This document shows, piece after piece, positions 8,980-18,628 of a stretch of DNA of 64,000 nt. The stretch's first letter is position 1, and each line of letters opens with the position of its first letter. The translations under genes and the position numbers were made by a program. Source of the stretch: Serratia marcescens. Lineage in GTDB: Bacteria; Pseudomonadota; Gammaproteobacteria; Enterobacterales; Enterobacteriaceae. Under the pieces are notes generated by a model. The model saw only the letters and a list, made by a program, of their open reading frames with translations. It searched no databases and was not told where the DNA came from. The stretch lies in NCBI RefSeq assembly GCF_029846115.1, contig NZ_JARVZZ010000001.1, positions 2,170,001 through 2,234,000 on the forward strand, read 5' to 3'.

Positions 8980-11049
8980 TTAACCGGCGACGTGCAGCGC
9001 GACCAGGATCAGGTCGATCAGTTTGATGCCGACGAACGGCACCAGCAGGCCGCCGACCCCGTACAGCCACAGGTTGCGGCGCAGCAGGGCCGCGGCGCTC
9101 ATCGGTTTGTAGCTCACCCCTTTCAGCGCCAGCGGGATCAGGAACACGATCACCAGGGCGTTGAAGATCACCGCCGACATGATGGCGGAGGCCGGGGAAT
9201 GCAGATGCATCACGTTCAGCGCGTTCAGCTGTGGATAGGTGGCCGCGAACGCCGCCGGAATGATGGCGAAGTATTTGGCCACGTCGTTGGCGATGCTGAA
9301 GGTGGTCAGCGAGCCGCGCGTCATCAGCATCTGTTTGCCGATGTGCACCACTTCGATCAGCTTGGTCGGGTTGGAATCCAGATCGACCATGTTGCCCGCC
9401 TCTTTGGCGGCCTGGGTGCCAGAGTTCATCGCCACCGCCACATCGGCCTGTGCCAGCGCCGGGGCGTCGTTGGTGCCGTCGCCGGTCATCGCCACCAGGC
9501 GGCCTTCCGCCTGGTACTGGCGGATCAGCGCCAGCTTGGCTTCCGGCGTGGCTTCCGACAGGAAATCGTCCACCCCGGCTTCGGCGGCGATCGCCGCCGC
9601 GGTCAGCGGGTTATCGCCGGTGATCATCACCGTTTTGATGCCCATCTTGCGCAGCTCATTGAAGCGTTCCTTGATACCGCCCTTGACGATATCCTTCAGC
9701 GCCACCACGCCCAGCACCCGGGCGCCTTCCGCCACCACCAGCGGCGTGCCGCCGGTGCGCGCCACGCTTTCCACCAGATCGTCCACCGCCCGCGGGAAGT
9801 GCCCCTGATTGGATTCGACGTGACGGCGAATGGCATCCACTGCGCCTTTACGGATCATGCGCTCCTGCACGTTGACGCCGCTCATGCGGGTCTGGGCGGA
9901 GAAGGGCACGAAGGTGGCGTTCAGTGCCTGCAGATCGCGTTCGCGCAGGTTGAATCGCTGTTTGGCCAACACCACGATGCTGCGGCCTTCCGGCGTTTCG
10001 TCCGCCAGCGAGGCCAGCTGCGCGGCATCCGCCAGCTCTTGCTCTTTCACGCCCGGCGCCGGCAGGAACTCCGAAGCCTGGCGGTTGCCCAGCGTGATGG
10101 TGCCGGTTTTATCCAGCAGCAGCACGTCCACGTCGCCGGCGGCTTCCACCGCACGGCCGCTGGTGGCGATCACGTTGGCGCCGAGCATGCGGCTCATCCC
10201 GGCCACGCCGATGGCGGACAGCAGGCCACCGATGGTGGTGGGGATCAGACAGACCAGCAGCGCGACCAGCACGGTGATGGTGACCACGCTGCCGCTGCCG
10301 GCCGCTTCCACGCTGTATTGCGAGAACGGGAACAGGGTGGCGGTGGCCAGGACGAACACGATGGTCAGCGCTACCAGCAGGATAGTCAGCGCGATCTCGT
10401 TGGGCGTTTTGCGGCGTTTGGCGCCTTCCACCATGGCGATCATGCGATCGAGGAAGGTTTCCCCCGGGTTGACGCTGCACTGCACCACCAACCAGTCGGA
10501 CAGCACGCGAGTACCGCCGGTGACCGAGGAGAAGTCGCCGCCGGACTCGCGGATCACCGGCGCGGATTCACCGGTGATGGCGCTTTCATCCACCGAGGCG
10601 CCGCCTTCCAGCACTTCGCCGTCACACGGGACGGTGTCGCCGGCTTCTACCAGCACGATATCGCCCTTGCGCAGGCTTTCGGCGGCCACTTTCTCCGTGG
10701 CGCCGTCGCGGCGCGGGCCGGCCAGCTTTTTCGCCCAGCTGGTTTTCTTGGTGCCCTTCAGGCTTTCCGCCTGGGCCTTGCTTCGCCCTTCGGCCAGCGC
10801 TTCCGCGAAGTTGGCGAACAGCACGGTGAACCACAGCCACAGGGCGACGCTGCCGGTAAAGGCGGCGGCGCCGTCGGTTTGGCCGGTGAGGATCGCCAGC
10901 CAGATGGCGGTGGTCAGAATGCTGCCGATATACACCACGAACATCACCGGGTTGCGCCATTGAACGCGAGGGTCCAGTTTTTTCACCGCATCGATCAGCG
11001 CGGTGCGCACCAGGGCCGGTTCAAACAGCGCACGTTGTTTGCGAGTCAT
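8980..11049 (-). CDS. kdpB: K+-transporting P-type ATPase catalytic subunit KdpB
   Basis: KdpB is the P-type ATPase subunit that couples ATP hydrolysis to K+ uptake through KdpA. The 689-residue protein shows the TGES actuator loop (159-162), the phosphorylated Asp313 in [10 protein letters not shown], the hinge motif [16 protein letters not shown] and about seven membrane helices. The TGESAP serine (Ser162), whose phosphorylation inhibits the E. coli pump at high K+, is present. It lies 26 bp downstream of kdpA. Confidence 0.97.
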   Translation of the reverse strand: MTRKQRALFEPALVRTALIDAVKKLDPRVQWRNPVMFVVYIGSILTTAIWLAILTGQTDGAAAFTGSVALWLWFTVLFANFAEALAEGRSKAQAESLKGTKKTSWAKKLAGPRRDGATEKVAAESLRKGDIVLVEAGDTVPCDGEVLEGGASVDESAITGESAPVIRESGGDFSSVTGGTRVLSDWLVVQCSVNPGETFLDRMIAMVEGAKRRKTPNEIALTILLVALTIVFVLATATLFPFSQYSVEAAGSGSVVTITVLVALLVCLIPTTIGGLLSAIGVAGMSRMLGANVIATSGRAVEAAGDVDVLLLDKTGTITLGNRQASEFLPAPGVKEQELADAAQLASLADETPEGRSIVVLAKQRFNLRERDLQALNATFVPFSAQTRMSGVNVQERMIRKGAVDAIRRHVESNQGHFPRAVDDLVESVARTGGTPLVVAEGARVLGVVALKDIVKGGIKERFNELRKMGIKTVMITGDNPLTAAAIAAEAGVDDFLSEATPEAKLALIRQYQAEGRLVAMTGDGTNDAPALAQADVAVAMNSGTQAAKEAGNMVDLDSNPTKLIEVVHIGKQMLMTRGSLTTFSIANDVAKYFAIIPAAFAATYPQLNALNVMHLHSPASAIMSAVIFNALVIVFLIPLALKGVSYKPMSAAALLRRNLWLYGVGGLLVPFVGIKLIDLILVALHVAG

Positions 11050-11075
11050 CTCTTATTCTCTCTCTGTGACGTCGG

Positions 11076-12764
11076 TTAGTTTGCCAACCAAAGCTGCAAA
11101 TGCTCGGCCACCGGGCCCAGCGCCAGCGCCGGCACGAAGGTCAGCGCGCCCACCAGCAGCACGGTGCCGATCAGCAGGCCGATAAACAGCGGCCCATAGG
11201 TCGGCAGGGTGCCGTTGCCCGCCGGTTGGCGTTGTTTGGCGCTCAGCGAACCGGCGATCGCCAGCACCGGCAAGATCACCCCGAAGCGGCCGACAAACAT
11301 GGCGAAGGCCAACAGCAGGTTGTAGAACGGCGTATTGACGCTCAACCCGGCGAAGGCGCTGCCGTTGTTGTTGGCGGCGGAGGACAGGGCGTACAGCACT
11401 TCGCTGAAGCCGTGGGCGCCCGGGTTGAGGATGCCGGCGCGGCCCGCGTCGGTGCCGATGGCCAGCGCGCTGCCCAGCAACACCAGCGTCGGCGTGACCA
11501 GGATCGCCAGCGCGGTCATTTTCATGTCGTAAACGTCGATTTTCTTGCCCAGATATTCCGGGGTGCGGCCAATCATCAGACCGGCGATAAACACCGTCAG
11601 CAGCACGAACAGCAGCATGCCGTACAGGCCGGAGCCGACGCCGCCGAACACCACCTCACCGATCTGCATCAGCCACATCGGCACCATGCCACCCAACGCG
11701 GTGAAAGAGTCGTGCATGGCGTTAACCGCCCCGCAGGACGCGGCGGTGGTCACCACCGAGAACAGGCTGGTGGCAAGAATGCCGAAGCGCGACTCTTTGC
11801 CTTCCATATTGATGTTGCTGTCGGCGCCCAGCGCGCTCAGGTGCGGGTTGCCCGCCAGTTCGGCGACCATCACCACTACCACCGCCACCACGAAGATCAG
11901 CGCCATCGCCCAGATCAGCGCATGGCCCTGGCGGTTTTCACCGGCCAACTGGCCGAAGGAGAAGCACAGCGCGCAGGGGATCAGGAAGATGGCCAGCATC
12001 TGTACGAAGTTGGTCAGCACGGTCGGGTTCTCGAACGGGTGCGCCGAGTTGGCGCCGAAGAAGCCGCCGCCGTTGGTGCCGAGCATCTTGATCGCTTCCT
12101 GCGAGGCCACCGGCCCCATCGGCAGCGTCTGCTGCGCGCCTTCGAGCGTGGTGACGTGCAGGTAAGGCAGGAAGTTTTGCAGCGTGCCTTGGCTGACGAA
12201 GAACAGGGCGATCAGCAGCGCGATCGGCAGCAGCACATACAGCGTGATGCGGAACAGATCGGCCCAGGCGTTGCCGACGGTCTTGCCGGCGCGGCGGGTA
12301 AAGGCGCGGATCAGCGCAAAGGCCACGGCGATACCGGTGGAGGCGGAGACGAAGTTCTGCACCGCCAGCCCGGCCATCTGGCTGAAATAGCTGAGGGCGC
12401 TTTCGCCGCTGTAGGCCTGCCAGTTGGTGTTGGTGACGAAGCTGACGGCGGTGTTGAGCGCCAGATCCCAGGAGAGGCCCGGGAAGCCTTGCGGATTGAG
12501 CGGCAGCGAGCCCTGCGTCATCAGCAGGGCGAACAGCAGCGCCAGGCCGAGCAGGTTGAACGCCAGGATCGCCAGCGCGTATTGCCACCAGTTCATCTCG
12601 GTGGCGCGGATGCCGCAGGCGCGCCAGACGCCGGCTTCCACCCCGCGCAGCGCAGGCAGCGGCTCACCTTCGATCAGGCGCGCCATAAAGCCGCCCAGCG
12701 GGCGGGCCAGCAGCAGAAGCACCAGCAGGAAGCTGGCGATCAGTAAAAAGGCTGAAGCCGCCAT
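11076..12764 (-). CDS. kdpA: K+-transporting ATPase channel-like subunit KdpA
   Basis: KdpA is the K+-translocating subunit, related to Trk/Ktr channels. The 562-residue, ten-helix protein contains the selectivity-filter regions, for example [46 protein letters not shown] and [12 protein letters not shown]. Its ATG shares one base with the kdpF stop (TGATG). The kdpFABC order on one strand is the standard operon. The overall K+ pump is complete, with no truncated subunit. Confidence 0.97.
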   Translation of the reverse strand: MAASAFLLIASFLLVLLLLARPLGGFMARLIEGEPLPALRGVEAGVWRACGIRATEMNWWQYALAILAFNLLGLALLFALLMTQGSLPLNPQGFPGLSWDLALNTAVSFVTNTNWQAYSGESALSYFSQMAGLAVQNFVSASTGIAVAFALIRAFTRRAGKTVGNAWADLFRITLYVLLPIALLIALFFVSQGTLQNFLPYLHVTTLEGAQQTLPMGPVASQEAIKMLGTNGGGFFGANSAHPFENPTVLTNFVQMLAIFLIPCALCFSFGQLAGENRQGHALIWAMALIFVVAVVVVMVAELAGNPHLSALGADSNINMEGKESRFGILATSLFSVVTTAASCGAVNAMHDSFTALGGMVPMWLMQIGEVVFGGVGSGLYGMLLFVLLTVFIAGLMIGRTPEYLGKKIDVYDMKMTALAILVTPTLVLLGSALAIGTDAGRAGILNPGAHGFSEVLYALSSAANNNGSAFAGLSVNTPFYNLLLAFAMFVGRFGVILPVLAIAGSLSAKQRQPAGNGTLPTYGPLFIGLLIGTVLLVGALTFVPALALGPVAEHLQLWLAN

Positions 12765-12853
12765 CAGAAATCCTCCGCGTTAAACAGGGCGTAGACCAGA
12801 TAGGCCAACAGCAGCAGGACCAACAGCGCACCACCAATAACGCTGAAACTCAC
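12764..12853 (-). CDS. kdpF: K+-transporting ATPase small subunit KdpF
   Basis: This 29-residue peptide starts with GTG and reads [20 protein letters not shown] then ALFNAEDF. It is a single membrane helix with the conserved [12 protein letters not shown] ending of KdpF, the lipid-like stabilising subunit of the KdpFABC complex. A GGAGGTG ribosome site lies directly upstream. It is the first gene of the operon and overlaps kdpA by one base. Confidence 0.93.
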   Translation of the reverse strand: MSFSVIGGALLVLLLLAYLVYALFNAEDF

Positions 12854-13293
12854 GGGACACCTCCAGAGGTGTTGTTTTTGATAGAGGCAGTGTAGGGAGC
12901 GGGGTAGAAAGAAGATGAAAAAATCGCGCAGGCGAGTGTAAAAAAAGTATAAAAATGGCTGAAATTTCAGCGGAAATTGGGCGTGTCAACCATCAGGCCG
13001 GTGGCGAGATTGCCCCTGATGGGGAGTGAGGACGCGCGCAAGCGGGAAATAATGAACCGGATAATAACCACAATGTAACCCATGTTTAGTTAAAAATTAA
13101 CTTTGCTGTAACAAAATTACGGATCGCTGCGGCGATTAGCGATTTTTTGTGCGATTTGGTGGTCGGATGAGTAGTAAACTTTCATCAAGTGCGCTAAAAT
13201 TTTGTCCAGTTACCAAATTACCGATTGTTCATTTGATACGCCGACGCCGTTTTCCCTGACAAATCAACGGCAGGCGTTTTTAAGGAGGTTCGC
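12854..13293. other. Divergent kdpF-ybfA intergenic region (440 bp)
   Basis: No supported gene. It holds the kdp regulatory site (12936-12956) towards kdpF. Towards ybfA there is an AT-rich stretch (13050-13240) and a bulged hairpin at 13239-13276 (CGCC / GCCGTT pairing with AACGGC / GGCG). The hairpin is followed at once by five T and then the ybfA ribosome site, so it looks like a leader attenuator. Confidence 0.5.
12936..12956 (-). promoter_or_regulatory. KdpE binding site upstream of kdpF
   Basis: Read on the minus strand the site is ATTTTTATACTTTTTTTACA plus C. It is almost the same as the KdpE operator of the E. coli kdpFABC promoter, which has the same TTTATAC-T-run-TTTACAC core. It lies about 80 bp upstream of the kdpF start. 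The E. coli comparison is from memory; a sequence alignment would confirm it. Confidence 0.8.
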
Positions 13294-13503
13294 ATGTCTA
13301 CTACCTATCACGCTTATTCATTGCATCGGATTCTCCTGCGCCGCAGCGCAGTGGTTATCGCGGGCATTTTGGCCCTGCCGGTGATGCTGTTCCGCAGCGA
13401 TCGCGGGCGTTTTTACAGCTACCTGCACCGCGTCTGGTCAAAAACCAGCGATAAGCCGGTCTGGCTGCAGCAGGCGGAACTGGCGTCCTGCGATTTCTAC
13501 TGA
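13294..13503 (+). CDS. ybfA: Small membrane protein YbfA (DUF2517)
   Basis: The 69-residue protein has one membrane helix ([14 protein letters not shown], about residues 20-33) and the strongly conserved [18 protein letters not shown] block of YbfA. The biochemical function is unknown. An excellent AAGGAGG ribosome site lies just before the ATG. In E. coli ybfA also lies divergent to kdpF. A T-run hairpin just before its ribosome site suggests transcript attenuation (inference). Confidence 0.92.
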   Translation: MSTTYHAYSLHRILLRRSAVVIAGILALPVMLFRSDRGRFYSYLHRVWSKTSDKPVWLQQAELASCDFY

Positions 13504-13524
13504 TCCACTGCTGATTCACGAAGA

Positions 13525-13552
13525 ACCCTCGCCCTGCGGCGGGGGTTTTTTT
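13525..13552 (+). terminator. Intrinsic terminator after ybfA
   Basis: ACCCTCGCC (13525-13533) pairs with GGCGGGGGT (13538-13546), including one G-U pair, and is followed by a run of T. Confidence 0.9.
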
Positions 13553-13644
13553 ATGCCTATAGCCGCCCCTATCAAGCGCAAGGTCGTATTCGGCAAGCCA
13601 TTCTTCTACACTTTCCTCATCGGCCAACAACACGGGAGAGCGGT

Positions 13645-14601
13645 ATGAGCGACAAGATCCCTATCGGCATCAGCGCCTGTTTACTGGGCGACGCGGTGCG
13701 TTTCGACGGCGGCCACAAGCGGCTGGCCTTTGCGGTGGAGCAGTTGGCGCCCTATGTGCGCTTTGAGCCCGTTTGCCCGGAAATGGCGATCGGCCTGCCT
13801 ACGCCGCGCCCGGCGCTGCGCCTGGTGAAACAGGCGCAGCCGTGGCCGGCGATGCGCTACAGCAACGACGCCGGCGTGGATTTGACCGAGGAGATGCGCG
13901 GCTTCTCCGCGCAGCGCGTGGCGGCCTTGCAGCATCTGTGCGGGTACATCGTCTGCGCCAAGTCACCGAGCTGCGGCCTGGAGCGGGTGCGGGTCTACAG
14001 CGAAAACGGCAAGGACTCGCGTAAAAACGGCGTCGGGTTGTTTACTGCCGAACTGCTGCGCCAGATGCCGTGGCTGCCGGTGGAAGAGGACGGACGATTG
14101 CAGGATGCGGCATTGCGGGAAAACTTTATCGAGCGGGTGTACGCGTTGTACGAACTGAACATGCTGTGGCGTCAGGGGCTGACCCGCGGCGGGCTGATCG
14201 CGTTTCACAGCCGCTACAAGCTGTCGCTGCTGGCGCATTCGCAGCCGGCGTACCGCGAGCTGGGGCGCTTCGTCGCCGATATTCACCGCTGGGATTCGCT
14301 GGAGGCCTTCGCCGTGGAATACCGCAGCCGCCTGATGGCGCTGTTGGCGCACAAGGCGACGCGCCGCAATCACACCAACGTGTTGATGCACGTGCAGGGC
14401 TATTTCCGCCGTCAACTCAGTACGGCGCAGCGTCAGGAGCTGGCGCACCTGATCGACCGCTACCGGCAGGGCATGCAGCCGCTGTTGGCACCGATCGCGC
14501 TGCTCAAGCATTACATGGCGGAATACCCCGATCGCTATCTGGCAGAACAACGCTATTTCGAACCTTATCCGGAGGCGCTGCGTTTGCGTTACGGCCATTG
14601 A
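13645..14601 (+). CDS. ybgA: YbgA family protein (DUF523-DUF1722 fusion)
   Basis: The 318-residue protein joins an N-terminal DUF523 domain (residues 1-150; GISACLLGDAVRFDGGHKR and CAKSPSCGLERVRVY with conserved cysteines) to a C-terminal DUF1722 domain (about 185-305; HVQGYFRRQLSTAQRQEL). Its biochemical role is not established. The cysteine motifs suggest metal or cofactor binding (inference). It lies 15 bp upstream of phrB, the conserved ybgA-phrB arrangement, so a role linked to photolyase or stress is possible. Confidence 0.85.
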   Translation: MSDKIPIGISACLLGDAVRFDGGHKRLAFAVEQLAPYVRFEPVCPEMAIGLPTPRPALRLVKQAQPWPAMRYSNDAGVDLTEEMRGFSAQRVAALQHLCGYIVCAKSPSCGLERVRVYSENGKDSRKNGVGLFTAELLRQMPWLPVEEDGRLQDAALRENFIERVYALYELNMLWRQGLTRGGLIAFHSRYKLSLLAHSQPAYRELGRFVADIHRWDSLEAFAVEYRSRLMALLAHKATRRNHTNVLMHVQGYFRRQLSTAQRQELAHLIDRYRQGMQPLLAPIALLKHYMAEYPDRYLAEQRYFEPYPEALRLRYGH

Positions 14602-14616
14602 TTGACAAGGAGTTTT

Positions 14617-16047
14617 ATGACCACGCATCTGGTCTGGTTGCGTAACGATCTGCGTATCACCGACAACAAAGCACTGCACGCCGCCTGCAGCGATCCTGAA
14701 GCCCGGGTGCTGGCGGTGTTTATCGCCACCCCGCAGCAGTGGCGGCAACATGAGATGGCGCCGCGGCAGGCGGCGCTGATCCACGCCAGCCTGCAGGCGG
14801 TGCAGCAAGCGTTGGCGCACAAGGGCATTGCACTGCATTGCCATTCCTGTGCGGACTTTGCCGCGTCGATTGACTGGCTGGCGGACTATTGCGAGCGAGA
14901 GCAGGTGGATGCGCTGTTTTACAATTGCCAATACGAACTGAACGAACGGCGGCGCGATGCGCGGCTGGAACAGCGGTTGAGCGGCCGGGTGAGGTGCCAC
15001 GGTTTCGATGACAGCCTGCTGTTGCCGCCGGGCAGCGTGCTCACCGGCGGCGGCGAGATGTACAAGGTCTATACGCCGTTTCGCAACGCCTTTCTTCAGC
15101 GCCTGACCGAGTCCGACGTGAGTTGCCTGCCGGCGCCGAAGATCCGCGCCGGTGGCGCGTTGCCTGCGCCTGAGGCGCCGGCGGCGTTCGTTTACCCCAC
15201 GGCGGAGACTGGGGATGGCTATCCCGCCGGCGAGGAGGCCGCGTTGCAGCGGCTGCGCGCCTTTTGCCGCGAGCAGGTGCAGGATTACCTCCGGCAGCGC
15301 GATCTGCCGGCCCTCGCCGGCACCAGCAGCCTGTCGCCTTATCTGGCGATCGGCGTGCTGTCGCCGCGCCAGTGCTTCAATCGCCTGCGCGCCGAATGCC
15401 CGCAGCTGCTGGAAGATCGCGAAAGCGGTGCCTTCGCCTGGCTCAACGAGCTGATTTGGCGCGAGTTCTATCGCCATCTGCTGGTGGCCTATCCCGAGCT
15501 GTGCCGCCATCGGCCGTTTATCGCCTGGACGGACAAAGTGCGCTGGTGCGATGACGTGGTGAAGCTGCAGGCCTGGCAGCGGGGTGAGACCGGCTACCCA
15601 ATCGTCGATGCCGCCATGCGCCAGCTGAATGCCACCGGCTGGATGCACAATCGGCTGCGCATGATCAGCGCCAGTTTTCTGGTGAAGGATCTGCTGATCG
15701 ACTGGCGCGCCGGGGAGCGCTATTTCATGTCGCAACTGCTGGATGGGGATCTGGCGGCCAACAACGGCGGCTGGCAGTGGGCGGCCTCCACCGGCACCGA
15801 CGCCGCGCCGTATTTCCGCATCTTCAACCCGACGACTCAGGGTGAACGTTTTGATCCACAAGGCACTTTTATCCGTAAATGGTTGCCGGAACTGGCGGAT
15901 GTGCCTGACAATGACATCCATCATCCCCATCGCTGGGCGGAAAAGCAGCGATGCACGCTGAACTACCCGCTGCCGATCGTCGACCATAAGCAAGCCCGCC
16001 TGGAGACGTTGGCGGCGTTCGAGGCGGCAAAACGGGGAGAGTCTTGA
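14617..16047 (+). CDS. phrB: Deoxyribodipyrimidine photo-lyase (CPD photolyase)
   Basis: This enzyme uses blue light and FADH- to split cyclobutane pyrimidine dimers. The 476-residue protein has an N-terminal antenna (MTHF) domain (MTTHLVWLRNDLRITDNKAL) and the C-terminal FAD domain with WLNELIWREFYRHLL, NATGWMHNRLRM, FLVKDLLIDWR and DGDLAANNGGWQWAASTGTD. The start at 14617 has AAGGAG upstream; an in-frame TTG at 14602 lies 5' of that site and is rejected. It sits in a tight ybgA-phrB-phosphodiesterase-ybgI series. Confidence 0.96.
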   Translation: MTTHLVWLRNDLRITDNKALHAACSDPEARVLAVFIATPQQWRQHEMAPRQAALIHASLQAVQQALAHKGIALHCHSCADFAASIDWLADYCEREQVDALFYNCQYELNERRRDARLEQRLSGRVRCHGFDDSLLLPPGSVLTGGGEMYKVYTPFRNAFLQRLTESDVSCLPAPKIRAGGALPAPEAPAAFVYPTAETGDGYPAGEEAALQRLRAFCREQVQDYLRQRDLPALAGTSSLSPYLAIGVLSPRQCFNRLRAECPQLLEDRESGAFAWLNELIWREFYRHLLVAYPELCRHRPFIAWTDKVRWCDDVVKLQAWQRGETGYPIVDAAMRQLNATGWMHNRLRMISASFLVKDLLIDWRAGERYFMSQLLDGDLAANNGGWQWAASTGTDAAPYFRIFNPTTQGERFDPQGTFIRKWLPELADVPDNDIHHPHRWAEKQRCTLNYPLPIVDHKQARLETLAAFEAAKRGES

Positions 16048-16069
16048 GGCAACTGCAAGGAGCGATGCA

Positions 16070-17050
16070 ATGATGAAAAAGGTGCTGGCCCTGTGCCTGA
16101 GCGGCTATTCGGCGCTGGCGATCGCCGGCTTTGACGTGGTGGCGCTCGGCGTCGACGGCGGCGTCAGCGACGGCAACCTGACCTCCTACCTGATCCGCAG
16201 CGACAATCAGCCACGGTATGTGGCGCTGGACGCCGGTTCGCTGCTGCCGGGCATCGCCAAAGGGCTGGAGAAGGGCAGCTTCCCGCAGGTGACGCCCGAG
16301 CTGGCCGCGCCTTACACGCCGCAGGGCTATGTGTTCCGGCAGTTGATCGGCAGCTACTTTATCAGCCACGGTCATCTGGACCATGTGGCGGGGCTGATCG
16401 TCGGCTCGCCCGAGGACAATAAAAAAACCGTTTACGCCCAGGCGGACACCGTACTGACCCTGCGTAATCACTACTTCAACTGGAAGGCGTGGCCGAACTT
16501 TACCGATGCCGGCAACGGCTCGCGGCTGGGCACTTACCGGCTGCAAACGGTGCGGCCGCAGCAGCGGTTTACCCTCGGCCTGACCGGGTTGACCGGCGTG
16601 ATGTACCCGCTCAGCCACGATCGCTATCCGTCGTCGATGCTGCTGATTTCCAACGGCAACGAGTTCTTCGCCTACTTCGGCGATACCGGGCCGGACAAGG
16701 TGGAGCAGTCGCGCGATCTCGATACCGTCTGGCGCGCGCTGGGGCCGCTTGTCGAGCAGAAGAAGCTCAAAGGCATGATTATTGAAACCTCTTACCCTAA
16801 CGGGGTGGAAGATAAACATCTGTACGGCCATTTGACGCCGGCCTGGCTGCTGAAGGAGCTGAAGAACCTGACGCAGTACAGCGGCGGCGATGGCTCGCTG
16901 AACGGTTTGCCGGTGGTGATCAGCCACATCAAGCCCAGCCTGAAACAGGGCGAAGACACGCGCGCCGCCATTGCGCAGCAGCTGGCGCAGGGCAACGATC
17001 TGGGTGTGAAATTCATCCTGATGGCGCAGGGCGACCGGCAGACATTTTGA
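16070..17050 (+). CDS. Class II 3',5'-cyclic-nucleotide phosphodiesterase, exported (CpdP/PDE1 family)
   Basis: The 326-residue protein begins with a signal peptide (MMKKVLALCLSGYSALAIAG, cleavage near residue 20). It then has the metallo-beta-lactamase-like fold of class II phosphodiesterases. The metal site is HGHLDH (100-105), with further family motifs PLSHD, FAYFGDTGPD, IETSYP, LYGHLTP and VVISHIKPS. The family includes yeast PDE1 and the periplasmic CpdP of Vibrio fischeri, which hydrolyse cAMP. Export to the periplasm would imply use or removal of extracellular cAMP/cGMP (inference). It lies 22 bp after phrB and is not part of the E. coli version of this locus. Confidence 0.85.
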   Translation: MMKKVLALCLSGYSALAIAGFDVVALGVDGGVSDGNLTSYLIRSDNQPRYVALDAGSLLPGIAKGLEKGSFPQVTPELAAPYTPQGYVFRQLIGSYFISHGHLDHVAGLIVGSPEDNKKTVYAQADTVLTLRNHYFNWKAWPNFTDAGNGSRLGTYRLQTVRPQQRFTLGLTGLTGVMYPLSHDRYPSSMLLISNGNEFFAYFGDTGPDKVEQSRDLDTVWRALGPLVEQKKLKGMIIETSYPNGVEDKHLYGHLTPAWLLKELKNLTQYSGGDGSLNGLPVVISHIKPSLKQGEDTRAAIAQQLAQGNDLGVKFILMAQGDRQTF

Positions 17051-17068
17051 CTATGAAGAGAGAAGAGA

Positions 17069-17812
17069 ATGCGTAACCTCGATCTGGAACAACTGATCAA
17101 CACGGAACTGAACGCCGCGGCGTTTCAGGACTACGCCCCCAACGGATTGCAGGTAGAAGGCCGCCCGCACGTGCAGCGCATCGTGACCGGCGTCACCGCC
17201 TGTCAGGCGCTGCTGGACGCCGCGGTGGCGCATCAGGCCGACGCGATTATCGTGCACCACGGCTATTTCTGGAAAAACGAGGCGCCGACGGTGCGCGGCA
17301 TGAAGCGCAACCGCCTGAAAACGCTGCTGACCCACGATATCAACCTGTACGGCTACCACCTGCCGCTGGACGCGCATCCGGTGCTGGGCAACAACGCGCA
17401 GCTGGCGCAGGCGCTGGGCATTCGGGTGATTGGCGACGTCGAGCCGCTGGTGCCGCACGGCGAATTTGAACAGCCGCTGACCGGCGAAGCGCTGCAGCAG
17501 CGTATCGAGAGCCGGCTGGGGCGCGCGGTGCTGCACTGCGGCGATAACGCGCCTGAGCACATTCGCCGGGTGGCCTGGTGCACCGGTGGCGGCCAGGGTT
17601 TTATCGACAGCGCGGCGCGCTTCGGCGTCGATGCGTTCATCAGCGGTGAAGTGTCTGAGCAGACCATTCACAGCGCGCGCGAAATGGGCGTGCATTTCTT
17701 CGCCGCCGGCCACCACGCCACCGAGCGCGGCGGCGTGAAGGCGCTGGGCGACTGGCTGACGCAGCACCACGGCTTTGATGTGACCTTTATCGATATCCCG
17801 AATCCCGCCTGA
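17069..17812 (+). CDS. ybgI: YbgI, NIF3/DUF34 family dinuclear-metal protein
   Basis: The 247-residue NIF3-family protein forms toroidal hexamers with a two-metal site. Metal ligands are visible in IIVHHGYFWKNE (His63, His64) and near the C-terminus in FFAAGHHATERGGVKALG. It is often annotated as GTP cyclohydrolase 1 type 2 homologue, but that activity is not established for YbgI. It follows the phosphodiesterase gene by 18 bp. A terminator separates it from the pxp cluster. Confidence 0.93.
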   Translation: MRNLDLEQLINTELNAAAFQDYAPNGLQVEGRPHVQRIVTGVTACQALLDAAVAHQADAIIVHHGYFWKNEAPTVRGMKRNRLKTLLTHDINLYGYHLPLDAHPVLGNNAQLAQALGIRVIGDVEPLVPHGEFEQPLTGEALQQRIESRLGRAVLHCGDNAPEHIRRVAWCTGGGQGFIDSAARFGVDAFISGEVSEQTIHSAREMGVHFFAAGHHATERGGVKALGDWLTQHHGFDVTFIDIPNPA

Positions 17813-17826
17813 TTTTTTTCTTCCCC

Positions 17827-17863
17827 GGATCCAGCCCGGCCTGTGCGCCGGCTGAATCCTTTT
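17827..17863 (+). terminator. Terminator after ybgI
   Basis: GGAT-CAGC-CGGC pairs with GCCG-GCTG-ATCC with two single-base bulges around a 6-nt loop, then TTTT. It separates ybgI from the pxp cluster. Confidence 0.6.
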
Positions 17864-17971
17864 ACCGCGCTATTTCCTTATTTTCCTTATGGTTGCGTTC
17901 TATTGACAGCCGGGGCCGCGTCACGCATAACTGGTGTGTTTTTCATCGCGATAATAATAAGGAGAATAAGG

Positions 17972-18628
17972 GTGCAACAAGCACGTTATTACCTGTTGGG
18001 TGAAAGAGCGGTAGTGCTTGAACTGTCGCCGCCGGTGACCTTACCGAGCCAGCAGCGCATCTGGGCGCTGGCGGAAAAGCTGAATCACCACCCCGACGTG
18101 CGGGAAGTGGTGCCGGGGATGAATAACCTGACGCTGTTGCTGCATACGCCGCAGGCCGACGCCGAAGCGATGCTCGCATTGCTGCAGCAAGGTTGGGAAA
18201 GCAAAGAGAGCCTGACGCCGGAATCGCGCCAGGTGGATATTCCGGTGGTCTACGGCGGGGAGCAAGGCCCCGATCTGGATGACGTGGCGCGCCATACCGG
18301 CATGACGCCGCGGCAAGTGGTGGAATGCCACGCGGCGGCAGCCTACGTGGTCTATTTCCTCGGCTTTCAGCCGGGCTTCTCCTATTTGGGCGGCATGCCG
18401 GAACAGCTGGCGACGCCGCGCCGCGCTGAGCCGCGTCTGGCGGTGGCGGCCGGCTCCGTCGGCATTGGCGGCGGCCAGACCGGCATCTATCCGCTGGTGA
18501 CGCCCGGCGGCTGGCAGCTGATCGGCCGCACGCCGCTGGCGCTGTTCAATCCGCATGAAATGCCGCCGACGCTGCTGCGCCCGGGCGATAACGTGCGCTT
18601 CGTGCCGCAGAAGGAGGGCGTATGTTGA
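17972..18628 (+). CDS. pxpB: 5-oxoprolinase subunit PxpB
   Basis: PxpB is one of three subunits of the bacterial ATP-dependent 5-oxoprolinase, which opens 5-oxo-L-proline (pyroglutamate) to L-glutamate. The 218-residue protein matches E. coli YbgJ: a KipI-type N-terminal domain, then the cyclophilin-like part [27 protein letters not shown] and [29 protein letters not shown] at 17972 with GGAG upstream aligns with the family; the frame is open further upstream without similarity. It overlaps pxpC by 7 nt. Confidence 0.95.
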   Translation: MQQARYYLLGERAVVLELSPPVTLPSQQRIWALAEKLNHHPDVREVVPGMNNLTLLLHTPQADAEAMLALLQQGWESKESLTPESRQVDIPVVYGGEQGPDLDDVARHTGMTPRQVVECHAAAAYVVYFLGFQPGFSYLGGMPEQLATPRRAEPRLAVAAGSVGIGGGQTGIYPLVTPGGWQLIGRTPLALFNPHEMPPTLLRPGDNVRFVPQKEGVC

